The position numbers and the translations under genes were made by a program. The notes below the pieces were generated by a model, which was not told the origin of the DNA, did not search any database, and saw only the letters and a list, made by a program, of their open reading frames with translations. Source: Pseudomonadota bacterium (GTDB lineage Bacteria > Pseudomonadota > Alphaproteobacteria > Caulobacterales > Aquidulcibacteraceae). Taken from it: a DNA stretch of 64,000 nucleotides. The DNA lies in NCBI GenBank assembly GCA_020161405.1, contig JAIUOD010000001.1, positions 496,001 to 560,000 on the forward strand, in the 5' to 3' direction. Shown piece by piece: positions 1 through 8,127 of the stretch; position 1 is the first letter of the stretch, and each line of letters begins with the position of its first letter.

Positions 1-2
1 CC

Positions 3-590
3 ATAATTTCACGTCTTGAAATCAATAGCACCAGAAAAATAAATTATGTCCTGCAAAATGAAATTACAGAAGATGCGCTTCATCTTGCTGAAAATAATTG
101 GGTCATTGGTGAAGAAACGCGAACCCCATTCCAAGATGGTCAATTTGAAAAAATCCTTTGTTTAAGTGGCCTTGAAGAAAGTGAAAATCCTGTTCGCACA
201 TTGCGTGAATTATGGCGAATATTATCACCTGAAGGGTCTTTGATTTTAATTGTCCCAAATCGCCGCGGGGTTTGGGCTAGATTTGATAATTCGCCTTTTG
301 GTCAGGGGCGCCCTTTTAGCAGAACCCAATTATTAAATCTAATTTCTGAAAGCCTTTTTGAAGTTGAAATTGCCCGACGAATTTTATATGCGCCGCCAAT
401 TAATCATTCGATTATAAATAAAACCTGCATGAATTTTGAAAAAATGGGCGAAGCTTTATGGCCAACCTTTGGCGGGCTGCTATTCTTTGAACTTAAAAAG
501 CGTGTATTGATTGAACCGCCAACTGAAAAAGGGCGCTTGTTCAAACCTATTCAAGTGCCGAATGCCTCTTTGTTCAGCAAACAGGATTAG
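3..590 (+). CDS. SAM-dependent methyltransferase, 5' partial
   Basis: The reading frame is open from base 3 with no start codon inside the window, so only about the last 195 residues of the protein are present. They include LRELWRILSPEGSLILIVPNRRGVWAR (in pieces: LRELWRILSPEG, then LIVPNRRG), the typical motif-III/post-II segment of class I SAM methyltransferases, where a beta strand leads to a catalytic or product-holding loop. The SAM-binding glycine loop would lie upstream of the window. The C-terminal part (PFSRTQLLNLI...) resembles the unassigned methyltransferases often found beside glyoxalase II genes in alphaproteobacteria; that neighbour is not visible here. The substrate is unknown. 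Confidence 0.75.
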   Translation: MISRLEINSTRKINYVLQNEITEDALHLAENNWVIGEETRTPFQDGQFEKILCLSGLEESENPVRTLRELWRILSPEGSLILIVPNRRGVWARFDNSPFGQGRPFSRTQLLNLISESLFEVEIARRILYAPPINHSIINKTCMNFEKMGEALWPTFGGLLFFELKKRVLIEPPTEKGRLFKPIQVPNASLFSKQD

Positions 591-750
591 AAACGCCTAA
601 AAAATGGGCGCACCCTATGGTTTGTAATTAAAATAGCTATAGTTTTGAGGCAAAAAAATCTTTATTGAATATTTATATATATTGGGGCAACAGGCTATTG
701 ATTTTATTGCCTGTGCGCGTAAATATTTTATTTTTGAAGGGGTATCGGTA

Positions 751-1095
751 ATGAAATTAGTAATGGCAATTATCAAACCAAGCCGATTAGACGCTGTTTT
801 AGATGCAGCATCTGAAGCTGGCGTTTCTGGTTTGACTGTAACTGAGGTGCGTGGCTATGGCCGCCAAAAGGGCAAGACCGAAGTTTATCGCGGCGCCGAA
901 TATGAAGTTAAACTTCTTCCAAAAGTTAAAATCGAAGCTGTGGTTAATGATGACGCCGTTGAGCGTTTGGTTGAACTTATTTCAACTGCTGCAAACACTT
1001 CAAAAATTGGCGATGGTAAAGTTTTCGTTTTGGATGTTGAATCTGCACTTCGCATCCGTACTGGCGAAAAAGATGCTGCTGCTGTTGAAGGCTAA
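751..1095 (+). CDS. glnB: Nitrogen regulatory protein PII (GlnB/GlnK family)
   Basis: This is a 114-residue trimeric PII signalling protein that reports glutamine, 2-oxoglutarate and ATP/ADP status to nitrogen-control targets. It starts MKLVMAIIKP and carries GYGRQKGKTEVYRGAEY, with the uridylylated tyrosine at position 51 of the T-loop, and the C-terminal signature TSKIGDGKVFV (about residues 83-93) that binds ATP. The start at 751 was chosen because it matches the family N-terminus and has GAAGGGG upstream; an in-frame extension to 682 would add 23 unrelated residues. No amtB follows, so GlnB and GlnK cannot be told apart from context. A strong terminator follows immediately. Confidence 0.95.
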   Translation: MKLVMAIIKPSRLDAVLDAASEAGVSGLTVTEVRGYGRQKGKTEVYRGAEYEVKLLPKVKIEAVVNDDAVERLVELISTAANTSKIGDGKVFVLDVESALRIRTGEKDAAAVEG

Positions 1096-1123
1096 GAATA
1101 TCTAGTCGCCAATATTATTAATT

Positions 1124-1151
1124 AAAGCGCCATTAATTTGGCGCTTTTTTT
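1124..1151. terminator. Rho-independent terminator shared by glnB and the convergent phosphatase
   Basis: AAAGCGCC (1124-1131) pairs with GGCGCTTT (1140-1147) around an 8-nt loop, followed by a T-run on the plus strand. The stop codon of the convergent minus-strand gene (1133-1135) lies in the loop, so the two transcripts share this hairpin. Confidence 0.85.
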
Positions 1152-2245
1152 GTTTCAATTTTAGAAAATTCAATCTTTTCTTTATGCAGCATTTGCCCAT
1201 CTTGATTAAGTACATTTAGAAAAATATTCTTATTAACCCAATCAATTTCAACTTCACCGAAATTTAGTACTTCTTTTGGCGAAACATAAATTCTATTGGG
1301 TGCAATTTCATTGTCACCACTTCGTGCACTTCCGGAAAATGGTGATGATGTAAAATCATAAATTGGGTAAATTGTATTTTTAGATACATTTATTGATGCA
1401 TGGTGCCTGTCACCGGATAAAACAACAACACCTTGCGCCTTTGTTTTTGCTATTAAATCATAGAATTTTTGACGTTCAGCTGGGAATTTTTCCCATGCTT
1501 CAAAACCATTACCATCTGCGACTAATTGTATTGAGCTTACTATAATGCGTATTTTTGCAGGCTTTCTTAGTTCATTTTCAAACCATTTCCATTGATTATC
1601 CCCAAGCATACTTGCTTTAGATTCAATGGGATGGGACATATAACGTTCTTTCCCTTTTATATTAATATCATCACTTGGAAGAAGTTTATCGCGAAAAAAC
1701 CTTGTATCAAGAATTATGAATTGAACCTTATGTTCATCATCGCCCAATAAATAGCTTTGATATATTCCGCCACGTTTTGCTAAATCATTATTTTCTAAAT
1801 TCCAAAATGTTTCAAACATTTTTTCGGTAGTTTTTCGAAACTTAAAATCATTTCCTGCATCTTGGTCACCATAATCATGATCATCCCAAGTTGTAAAAGT
1901 TGTCACCTTGCTAATTATGTTTTTGAACGATGGGTTTTTTGATAATTGCCAATAGGTTGCACGCATTCCTGATTGCATTGGGTCATCGGGCGTATAGTCA
2001 CCATAAACATTGTCACCAAGCATTAAAAATACATCAGGCGATCTTTTATATATTGTGTCGAATGTCTTTGTTTCACTTGCAATTTGCTGACATGAACCGA
2101 AAGCGATTTTACTAATATATGGTTTTGAAAAGCTTGGTGTTGCGGGTGCTTTTGGAAAATCTTTTAGCGAAGCATCAAATGTCGTACATCCGCATAAAAA
2201 AGCCAATATTGATAAAGAAAGCACAGAAGTATATTTTAATTTCAT
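1133..2245 (-). CDS. PhoD-like alkaline phosphatase/phosphodiesterase lipoprotein
   Basis: This 370-residue protein is a calcineurin-like metallophosphoesterase of the PhoD type, which hydrolyses phosphate mono- or diesters outside the cytoplasm. Residues 1-20 form a lipoprotein signal ending in LCGC (predicted lipidated Cys20). Metal-binding motifs follow in family order: FGSCQQ (about 48), LGDNVYGD (about 76), WDDHDYGDQDAG (about 120) and SGDRHH (about 277). The protein is shorter than classical PhoD and lacks its N-terminal Ig-like domain, matching the compact subfamily common in Gram-negative bacteria. It is convergent with glnB and monocistronic. The substrate cannot be read from sequence, and no Pho box was identified. 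Confidence 0.85.
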   Translation of the reverse strand: MKLKYTSVLSLSILAFLCGCTTFDASLKDFPKAPATPSFSKPYISKIAFGSCQQIASETKTFDTIYKRSPDVFLMLGDNVYGDYTPDDPMQSGMRATYWQLSKNPSFKNIISKVTTFTTWDDHDYGDQDAGNDFKFRKTTEKMFETFWNLENNDLAKRGGIYQSYLLGDDEHKVQFIILDTRFFRDKLLPSDDINIKGKERYMSHPIESKASMLGDNQWKWFENELRKPAKIRIIVSSIQLVADGNGFEAWEKFPAERQKFYDLIAKTKAQGVVVLSGDRHHASINVSKNTIYPIYDFTSSPFSGSARSGDNEIAPNRIYVSPKEVLNFGEVEIDWVNKNIFLNVLNQDGQMLHKEKIEFSKIETKKAPN

Positions 2246-2361
2246 GTTACACCATATTTTAAAAATGTTTATTCTCTTGATTTATGAAATAAATCACCAA
2301 ACTTACAAATGGCAAGCTTGTGGGTTGTAGCCAAATCTTATTCGTTATATTAGCTTAAAAT

Positions 2362-3108
2362 ATGACTTCTTTACAACAAAACCAAAAGCTTGATATTTCA
2401 ATTGTCGTCCCCGTACACAATGAGAGCGGGGCAATCGCAATTTTAATTGATGAAATCAATAATGCACTTGATGGCTATGATTTTGAAATAATAATTATCA
2501 ATGACAAGTCCAAAGATAATACTTTGGAGGTTCTTCAAAACCTTAAACCTAAATATCCACGCCTTAGGGTTTTAAATCATAATAAAAATGCAGGTCAAAG
2601 CCGCGCAATATATTCTGGTGTACAAGCTGCAAATGCACCAATTATCGGCACATTAGATGGCGACGGACAAAATGATCCGAAAGATTTGCCAAAATTGCTT
2701 CGTCAATTATTGCGCAATGATGCCCCCTCTAACCTTGCAATGGTTCAAGGTATGCGCCTTAAACGCCAAGATACAAAGGCAAAAAAAATTGCATCTAAAT
2801 TTGCGAATAATGTACGCCAAACATTATTAAAAGATGGCGCAATTGATTCAGGTTGCGGCATAAAAGTGGTTAAGCGCGATGCATTTCTTGCGCTTCCATA
2901 TTTTGACCATATGCACCGCTATATGGCTGCACTTTTACATCAGGCAGGTTTTGCGGTTGAGTTTAGCGAAGTAAATCACCGCGCCCGCGAAACAGGGGCA
3001 TCTAAATATACCAATATCGGGCGCTTATTGGCTGCATTTACCGATTTATTTGGTGTAATATGGCTTGGAACGCGCCGCAAAGACAATGGCGGATTTGAAG
3101 AAGTTTAG
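2362..3108 (+). CDS. Family 2 glycosyltransferase, DPM1/ArnC-like
   Basis: This 248-residue cytoplasmic-face transferase has the GT-A nucleotide-sugar domain: SIVVPVHNESGAI at the N-terminus, an acidic metal site DGDGQNDP (about residues 94-101), and a C-terminal HRYMAALL...HRARETGASKY block typical of polyprenyl-phosphate hexose synthases. It has no transmembrane helices, unlike ArnC or GtrB, and so resembles soluble dolichol-phosphate-mannose synthase. It probably charges undecaprenyl phosphate with a sugar for envelope glycan modification (inference). The start has no clear Shine-Dalgarno sequence. The next gene, a small membrane protein, lies 87 bases downstream and could be its partner. 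Confidence 0.85.
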   Translation: MTSLQQNQKLDISIVVPVHNESGAIAILIDEINNALDGYDFEIIIINDKSKDNTLEVLQNLKPKYPRLRVLNHNKNAGQSRAIYSGVQAANAPIIGTLDGDGQNDPKDLPKLLRQLLRNDAPSNLAMVQGMRLKRQDTKAKKIASKFANNVRQTLLKDGAIDSGCGIKVVKRDAFLALPYFDHMHRYMAALLHQAGFAVEFSEVNHRARETGASKYTNIGRLLAAFTDLFGVIWLGTRRKDNGGFEEV

Positions 3109-3153
3109 GTCATAAACTAATTAATTTTGCCAAAAATAATGAGCTATGACCTA
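3106..3153. repeat. Inverted repeat at the glycosyltransferase stop codon
   Basis: TAGGTCATA (3106-3114, containing the stop codon) is repeated inverted as TATGACCTA (3145-3153) across a 30-nt AT-rich spacer. There is no T-run, so it is unlikely to be a simple terminator. Its role is unknown. Confidence 0.4.
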
Positions 3154-3195
3154 GTGCTTAATAACTTGTTTCCAATTTTAGTGCATATTTAGCAA

Positions 3196-3621
3196 ATGCG
3201 TAGAATTTTTGATGTCATACCATTAATGTTTATACCAATTGGCATTTATGCCATTATTGCGCTTTTGGCAGGTTCTACCCAAGGTGTTGATGTTTTTGCT
3301 ACGCAATTAGAAAAATCAAGCATTTATATGCCATTACCATCTGGCATTTCATGGGGAATATCGGGCGGGACATTAATTGTTGCGCTTGGTCTTTTGATTT
3401 TATTTTATGAATTAATACGCGGCGTTGCCAATTCACCTTATGCAATTGTGCACCATACATTAAGCGTATTGCTTGCACTTACTGCATTGGGGCTTTTCTT
3501 AGTTTTTGACAGTTTTGGAACCTCAACTTTTTTCCTATTATTCATAATGTGCGCGCTTGATATGATTGGCGGTGTAATCGTCAATATCGCCGATGCAAGT
3601 ATTCGCGGCGGGCGCGATTAA
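3196..3621 (+). CDS. Small integral membrane protein of unknown function
   Basis: This 141-residue hydrophobic protein has about four predicted membrane helices (roughly residues 8-28, 50-72, 82-103 and 108-130). It ends in a short basic tail (IRGGRD). Proteins of this size and pattern, with a serine/glycine-rich second segment and the FGTSTFFLL stretch, occur widely in alphaproteobacteria without an assigned function; I recognise the pattern but no activity. It follows the glycosyltransferase on the same strand, so envelope biogenesis is possible but unproven. Its last four bases overlap the end of the convergent nagA. Confidence 0.7.
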   Translation: MRRIFDVIPLMFIPIGIYAIIALLAGSTQGVDVFATQLEKSSIYMPLPSGISWGISGGTLIVALGLLILFYELIRGVANSPYAIVHHTLSVLLALTALGLFLVFDSFGTSTFFLLFIMCALDMIGGVIVNIADASIRGGRD

Positions 3622-4775
3622 ATTGCATTTTGAAAATATAATTCATCATCAAGGTGAATTAAATCTGCATTATTGCCAATTCGTATTGATCCAATTTTAT
3701 CATGCAAATTTAAAAATCTTGCAGGGGTTTCGGACGCCATTTGCAAACATTGACCCAATGGTATGCCAACTTTAAAATGTGAATTACGAACTGCACTTGC
3801 CATATCAAGCGCAGAGCCCGCCAATGTTCCATTATCATCAAAGCATGAACCATCGCGCACAAATATTTTCTTGCCATAAAGCATGAAACAATCATCATCC
3901 GTACCAACGGGGTTCATTGCATCGGTTACAAGCATTAAATTACACGCCCCCAAAACATCAAAAGCAAGGCGAATATTTTGTGGATGAACATGAACCATAT
4001 CAACAATAAGGCCACAAATCAGATTACGTTTTTCCAATGCATAACCAACAACACCAGGTTCACGCGCGCTTATCTGGCTCATGGCATTATAAAGATGGGT
4101 AAGGCCACAAAGACCAATTTCATTAGCCTTCATCATATCTTCTGATGTGGCATTAGTATGCCCCGCCGCCAATATCGTCCAAGGTTTGTTGGCAAGTTTT
4201 TCAATATCTTTAATATCATGACGCTCTGGCGCGATTGTTATTAAAGTTGGGGCAATTTCAAGGGCCGATAATATTTCAATTGATTCATTATCAAGAATTT
4301 TAAATTTGCTTTCATCATGAATGCCTTTTTTAAGTGGGCTTATGAAAGGCCCTTCAAGATGAATACCTAAAATTCCGCTTTCGCCATTTTGAATTGCCTT
4401 TTTAACGGCATTAATTGCCAAAGTAGTTTTTTCCAAATCATCAGAAATGAGGGTGGGCAAGATTGCAGTCGTGCCAAATTTTTTATGGGCATTTAGAATT
4501 TGCAAAATTGTTTCTTCATTTGGCGCATCATTAAATAAAACGCCGCCACCACCATTCACTTGGGTGTCAATAAAGCCAGGTGCAACAATACCACCATCAA
4601 GCTTTACAATTTCTTTTGCACCAATTTCTAAAACTTCATTTTGCGCAGCAATTTTTACAATTTTATTGTCTTTTATGCCAATTGCCATACCGTCAATTGG
4701 ATTTGCCCATGCAGCGCCAAAATCGTCCGCAGGAAGCGCAATTTTTGCGCCATATATAATTTTATCAAGCATCAT
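3618..4775 (-). CDS. nagA: N-acetylglucosamine-6-phosphate deacetylase
   Basis: NagA removes acetate from GlcNAc-6-P, giving GlcN-6-P in amino-sugar catabolism and cell-wall recycling. The 385-residue amidohydrolase shows the metal and catalytic set in order: GFID (67-70), HLEGPF with Glu141, AAGHTNA with His206, THLYNAM with His227, and the catalytic aspartate of VTDAM (Asp285). Its start overlaps the stop of the upstream SIS-domain gene by four bases (ATGA, 4772-4775), so the two are translationally coupled. The two genes would convert GlcNAc-6-P to fructose-6-P and ammonia. The candidate operator upstream of the pair (5884-5905) may control both. Confidence 0.95.
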   Translation of the reverse strand: MMLDKIIYGAKIALPADDFGAAWANPIDGMAIGIKDNKIVKIAAQNEVLEIGAKEIVKLDGGIVAPGFIDTQVNGGGGVLFNDAPNEETILQILNAHKKFGTTAILPTLISDDLEKTTLAINAVKKAIQNGESGILGIHLEGPFISPLKKGIHDESKFKILDNESIEILSALEIAPTLITIAPERHDIKDIEKLANKPWTILAAGHTNATSEDMMKANEIGLCGLTHLYNAMSQISAREPGVVGYALEKRNLICGLIVDMVHVHPQNIRLAFDVLGACNLMLVTDAMNPVGTDDDCFMLYGKKIFVRDGSCFDDNGTLAGSALDMASAVRNSHFKVGIPLGQCLQMASETPARFLNLHDKIGSIRIGNNADLIHLDDELYFQNAI

Positions 4776-5803
4776 TTAGTTTGTGTAACCTTTTGCAAGA
4801 ATGGTGGGCTATCAGGATTAAAACCACGCATACGTGCAAGTTTTTCCGCCATTTTATAAAAAGATGAAATTTGGCTTATTGGGGCAATTAATGGGTGAAG
4901 CCCGTCAATAGTCGGCAAAATTTTCGCATTTTCAATATTGCTAGCCGCAAAAATATTGGCCCCACGCGCCGAAAACTCTTTCGCCAAATCATTGAAACTT
5001 GCGTGCGCATTATCTTGGGGTGGGAACATCAAAACTGGAAAACCCTTGCCAATTAATGCCATTGGCCCGTGTTTTACTTCAGCGGCAGAATAGCTTTCGG
5101 CATGAAGGCCTGAAGTTTCTTTTAATTTTAATGCGGCCTCACCAGCGATACCAAAGGTTAGTGAACGACCCAAAACAAATAGATTCTTTTCATCAACCAA
5201 ACCATCGCACAATGGCGACCAATCAAGTTCAAGTGATTTATTTATAGCTTCAGGTGCGCGTTCGATTGCATCACGAAGGGCATTATCATTTTGCCATTCG
5301 GCCAAAAGATTTACTAAAATCCCAAGGCTTGCAATAAAAGTCTTTGTGGCCGCAACCGCGCTTTCCTTACCTGCACACATTGGCAAAACCACATCAGCAA
5401 GACCCGCAGCAGGTGAAGTTTCATCATTTACAATCGCAACAGTAAGTGCACCGGCTTCATTAGCACCAATTAAGCTTGAAATAATGTCAGGGCTTTTTCC
5501 AGATTGTGAAATTACAATAAAAACCGAATTTTCAAGTGATCGAAAATGGGTTTCATAAACACTCGACATAGATGGTGCATAAGATGCTGACAATAGGCCA
5601 AGGCGCGATTCAAAAATTGTTTTTGCATAAGATGCCGCATGATCAGATGAACCACGCGCACATGTTACCATTATTGCAGGTTCACGTTTTTGTAAAAGCC
5701 TTGCAAGTTCACTAATCCTTGTTGATAATTGTGCACGCTGACGTTCTAAAACTTGTGATGCTTCGTATGTTTCTATTTCCATCAACGTCTGTTGCGTGCT
5801 CAT
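4772..5803 (-). CDS. nagB-II: SIS-domain glucosamine-6-phosphate deaminase (NagB-II type)
   Basis: This 343-residue protein has two SIS domains and looks like the isomerase half of GlmS without its glutaminase domain. The first SIS domain carries CARGSSDHA (48-56) and SQSGKSPD (99-106); the second carries GRSLTFGIAGEAALKLKE and AEVKHGPMALI. NagB-II enzymes deaminate GlcN-6-P to fructose-6-P and replace classical NagB in many proteobacteria. Pairing with nagA supports that role; AgaS-like activity on galactosamine-6-P is the main alternative. The start at 5803 (MSTQQTLMEIE) is preferred; 25 further in-frame residues up to 5878 look like AT-rich leader, and they would run across most of the divergent promoter region short of the operator. 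Confidence 0.9.
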   Translation of the reverse strand: MSTQQTLMEIETYEASQVLERQRAQLSTRISELARLLQKREPAIMVTCARGSSDHAASYAKTIFESRLGLLSASYAPSMSSVYETHFRSLENSVFIVISQSGKSPDIISSLIGANEAGALTVAIVNDETSPAAGLADVVLPMCAGKESAVAATKTFIASLGILVNLLAEWQNDNALRDAIERAPEAINKSLELDWSPLCDGLVDEKNLFVLGRSLTFGIAGEAALKLKETSGLHAESYSAAEVKHGPMALIGKGFPVLMFPPQDNAHASFNDLAKEFSARGANIFAASNIENAKILPTIDGLHPLIAPISQISSFYKMAEKLARMRGFNPDSPPFLQKVTQTK

Positions 5804-5883
5804 TAAACTAATCCCATATTGTTTTTTAAAAATAAGTTTATCTATACATTTTTTAGATTTTTGCCACATAAAAATCAATTTGT

Positions 5884-5905
5884 CACAATAACCTAACTTA
5901 TTGTG
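5884..5905. promoter_or_regulatory. Candidate operator between divergent nagB-II/nagA and murQ
   Basis: CACAATAA (5884-5891) and TTATTGTG (5898-5905) form a perfect 8-bp inverted repeat with a 6-bp spacer, 80 bases from the nagB-II start and 44 from the murQ start. Its position and symmetry fit a dimeric transcription factor site controlling both amino-sugar transcripts. No regulator gene lies nearby. Confidence 0.6.
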
Positions 5906-5949
5906 TTATTTATGCTAAACTGATTCTATAGAAGCTATTTGGAAATAAT

Positions 5950-6843
5950 ATGTCAACAGAAGAAACCGACCCAAGATTTATCGAACTTGATTTGTGGAAC
6001 ACAAATGAAATTGTTGCAACCATAGCCGAGGGGCAGTTTGCGGCTATATCTGCGGTACATAATGCGCGCAAGGAATTATCGATGGCGGTTGATAGCGCCT
6101 ATGAAAGATTAAAAGATGGCAAAGGGCGTCTTGTTTATATTGGTGCAGGAACTTCGGGGCGTGTTGCCGTTCAAGATGGTGTAGAACTTCACCCAACTTA
6201 TGGTTGGCCCAATGAAAGATTATTATTTGCAATGGCGGGCGGTGAGCGCGCGATAATGCACGCGGTTGAAAATGCAGAAGATGATTTTGACGCCGGTAAA
6301 GATGTAATGGCAAACGCAAATGTTGGTGAAAATGATGTTTTAATTGGCGTTGCTGCATCAGGGCGCACCCCGTTCACACTTGGTGCATTGATGGAAGGCA
6401 AATCGCGTGGCGCACTTACAATTGGTATGGCAAATAATCATGGAACACCAATTTTGCTTGAACCACATTTTTCAATTTTACTTGATACTGGCCCTGAACC
6501 AATCGCAGGTTCAACACGCATGAAAGCAGGAACGGCACAAAAAGTTGCGTTAAATCTATTTTCCACTGCATTGATGGTTAAACTAGGTGGGGTTTATCGC
6601 GGCCTTATGGTTGGTATGATTGCAACCAATCAAAAACTAAGAAATCGTGCGGCACGTATCGTAAGCGACCTAAGTGGTGTTGATTATGATTTTGCCAAAG
6701 ATTGCGTTGAAAAATCTAATGGCGATATTAAATCTGCGGTTTTAATTTCTTATGGTGCACAATCATACGAAGAAGCAAAAAAATTATTAGACAAAAATAG
6801 CAATAATTTACGCGCCGCAGTGCGGGATTTTTTAGGGGATTAA
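5950..6843 (+). CDS. murQ: N-acetylmuramic acid 6-phosphate etherase
   Basis: MurQ cleaves the lactyl ether of MurNAc-6-P to give GlcNAc-6-P and D-lactate, feeding the divergent nagA/nagB-II pair. The 297-residue SIS-domain protein shows YIGAGTSGR (63-71), the acidic catalytic loop VELHPTYGWP (Glu79 region), and the family signature GPEPIAGSTRMKAGTAQK, which distinguishes MurQ from other SIS proteins. A TTTGGAAAT stretch upstream is a weak ribosome site. No anmK or MurNAc permease is adjacent. Transcription diverges from nagB-II across the 5884-5905 inverted repeat, suggesting coordinate control of peptidoglycan recycling. Confidence 0.95.
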   Translation: MSTEETDPRFIELDLWNTNEIVATIAEGQFAAISAVHNARKELSMAVDSAYERLKDGKGRLVYIGAGTSGRVAVQDGVELHPTYGWPNERLLFAMAGGERAIMHAVENAEDDFDAGKDVMANANVGENDVLIGVAASGRTPFTLGALMEGKSRGALTIGMANNHGTPILLEPHFSILLDTGPEPIAGSTRMKAGTAQKVALNLFSTALMVKLGGVYRGLMVGMIATNQKLRNRAARIVSDLSGVDYDFAKDCVEKSNGDIKSAVLISYGAQSYEEAKKLLDKNSNNLRAAVRDFLGD

Positions 6844-6901
6844 TTTTCAATATCCCCACCAATTAAATTCAAAATATTCTTCCTATTTTAAGGAGAATAA
6901 A

Positions 6902-7081
6902 ATGAAAGGCTTTCGCACCCTTAGTGTTGCAACATTAATCACATTGTTAGGTTTCTTACAACAAGCGCAATTGGTGAATTTAATACCTGAAAATTATCGC
7001 GGAATTTTTATTTCTATAATTGGTTTGGCAATGGCATTTTTGCGCCTAAAAACCAATACAAAAATTTTTAATGCACAATAA
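6902..7081 (+). CDS. Small membrane protein, 59 residues
   Basis: An ATG at 6902 follows a good Shine-Dalgarno AAGGAG (6890-6895) and opens a 59-codon frame beginning MKGFRTLSVATLITLLGF. Two hydrophobic segments are visible (about residues 8-19 and 34-47), joined by a hydrophilic turn containing IPENYRG. It sits 58 bases after murQ on the same strand and 48 before the EVE-domain gene. Its ribosome site and amphipathic pattern favour a real gene. Similar two-helix miniproteins occur in alphaproteobacterial phages and chromosomes, but I can assign no function. Confidence 0.65.
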   Translation: MKGFRTLSVATLITLLGFLQQAQLVNLIPENYRGIFISIIGLAMAFLRLKTNTKIFNAQ

Positions 7082-7129
7082 ATTTGTAATATAGCGAATC
7101 TTTTGCCATTTTAGAATTGGAGTTTTAAA

Positions 7130-7534
7130 ATGGCAAAATGGCTTATTAAATCCGAACCTGATACTTGGTCTTGGGAACAACAAGTTGCAAAAGGCGAAGA
7201 AGGCGAAGCATGGACAGGGGTTCGAAATTATGGCGCACGCAATAATTTGCGTTCCATGAAAATTGGTGATGAAGCGTTTTTTTATCACTCCAACCAAGGC
7301 AAAGCCATTGTAGGAATATGCGAAGTTATAAAAGAAGACTTCCCCGATCCAACCGATGAAAAATGGGCATGTGTTCAGTTTAAAGCCACCAAAGCAATGG
7401 CACGCCCATTTTCCCTTGATGAAGCTAAAATAACGCCAGAATTAAAAAATATGGTGCTTATTAATAATTCACGCCTTTCAGTGCAGCCCGTCACGCAAGA
7501 TGAATGGGATTATATTATGAAAGTTGCAGGCTAA
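7130..7534 (+). CDS. EVE-domain protein (PUA-like superfamily)
   Basis: This 134-residue single-domain protein begins MAKWLIKSEPDTWSW and continues with WTGVRNYGARNNLR and IGDEAFFYHSNQ, the hallmark sequence of the EVE family. EVE domains have a PUA-like fold and are thought to recognise modified bases in nucleic acids; in bacteria the free-standing version has no settled function. An upstream TTGGAG provides the ribosome site. The neighbouring genes do not indicate a specific pathway. Confidence 0.9.
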   Translation: MAKWLIKSEPDTWSWEQQVAKGEEGEAWTGVRNYGARNNLRSMKIGDEAFFYHSNQGKAIVGICEVIKEDFPDPTDEKWACVQFKATKAMARPFSLDEAKITPELKNMVLINNSRLSVQPVTQDEWDYIMKVAG

Positions 7535-7538
7535 ATTA

Positions 7539-8075
7539 TCAATTTTTTTTATATTGTTCATACACTAAAAACATAAGGGCTAATAATTCCTTATGCTCGA
7601 TTGCATAGAAATTTCTTATGGATGAATGAAATCCAAAAAAAGAAGATCCCATTGGAACTTTACGTTCGCCACTTGCAATTAATTTATCATTCCAATTCCA
7701 AACAATAAATTTATTTCCCTTATGCTTCCAAGTTCCTAAATCCTTAATATCATTCCACGATATTCTTATGGTTTTAAATAGAGTTTTATGTTCAAACCCA
7801 TCTTTATCAATTGTAAGGCTTGGCCCATTTGGTGATAATAACCAAAACCCCAACAAAAACATGCAAATTGCAAACGCAAGCGTAAAACAGCCTTCAATCG
7901 CGCCATATTTTAGAAAATCATAGCTTACGAAAAAAATTGGAAAACTAATTATAATAAATATCCAATTTCTCTTTGATGCAGGAATTATAATCGGGAAAAT
8001 TAGCATACGCGCTTTTGCATCTTCAATATTTTTTTGAGTTGGATTATCGTCAAAAATTCCCATTATATCATCCAT
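7539..8075 (-). CDS. Hypothetical membrane protein with C-terminal PH-like region
   Basis: This 178-residue protein starts MDDIMGIFDDN and has two adjacent hydrophobic segments near residues 38-55 and 60-80, followed by a soluble region rich in aromatic residues (SLTIDKDGFEH..ISWNDIKDLG..WNWND). The strand pattern around the tryptophan of ISWNDI resembles bacterial PH-like domains, but this is a weak structural guess. A TTG at 8099 would extend the frame by eight residues, but that codon sits in the downstream arm of the asd terminator, so the ATG at 8075 is preferred. Translation would then begin just beyond the terminator's T-run. Confidence 0.65.
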   Translation of the reverse strand: MDDIMGIFDDNPTQKNIEDAKARMLIFPIIIPASKRNWIFIIISFPIFFVSYDFLKYGAIEGCFTLAFAICMFLLGFWLLSPNGPSLTIDKDGFEHKTLFKTIRISWNDIKDLGTWKHKGNKFIVWNWNDKLIASGERKVPMGSSFFGFHSSIRNFYAIEHKELLALMFLVYEQYKKN

Positions 8076-8104
8076 AAAAAAGCCCTTGATTTTCACCAAG
8101 GGCT
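8076..8104 (-). terminator. Rho-independent terminator of asd
   Basis: AGCCCTTG (8081-8088) and CAAGGGCT (8097-8104) form a perfect 8-bp stem with an 8-nt loop; read on the minus strand it is followed by a run of five or six T, 23 bases after the asd stop. It separates asd from the next minus-strand gene, whose ATG at 8075 touches the end of the T-run. Confidence 0.85.
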
Positions 8105-8127
8105 AAATCTATATTTTTTATATGATT

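Noticed and set aside
690..714. ACAGGC/GCCTGT inverted repeat upstream of glnB as a nitrogen-regulator site
   Set aside because: The symmetry is only six bases and does not match a recognisable NtrC or sigma-54 site.
682..750. N-terminal extension of the PII protein
   Set aside because: The added residues do not match the family, and a ribosome site lies before the internal ATG at 751.
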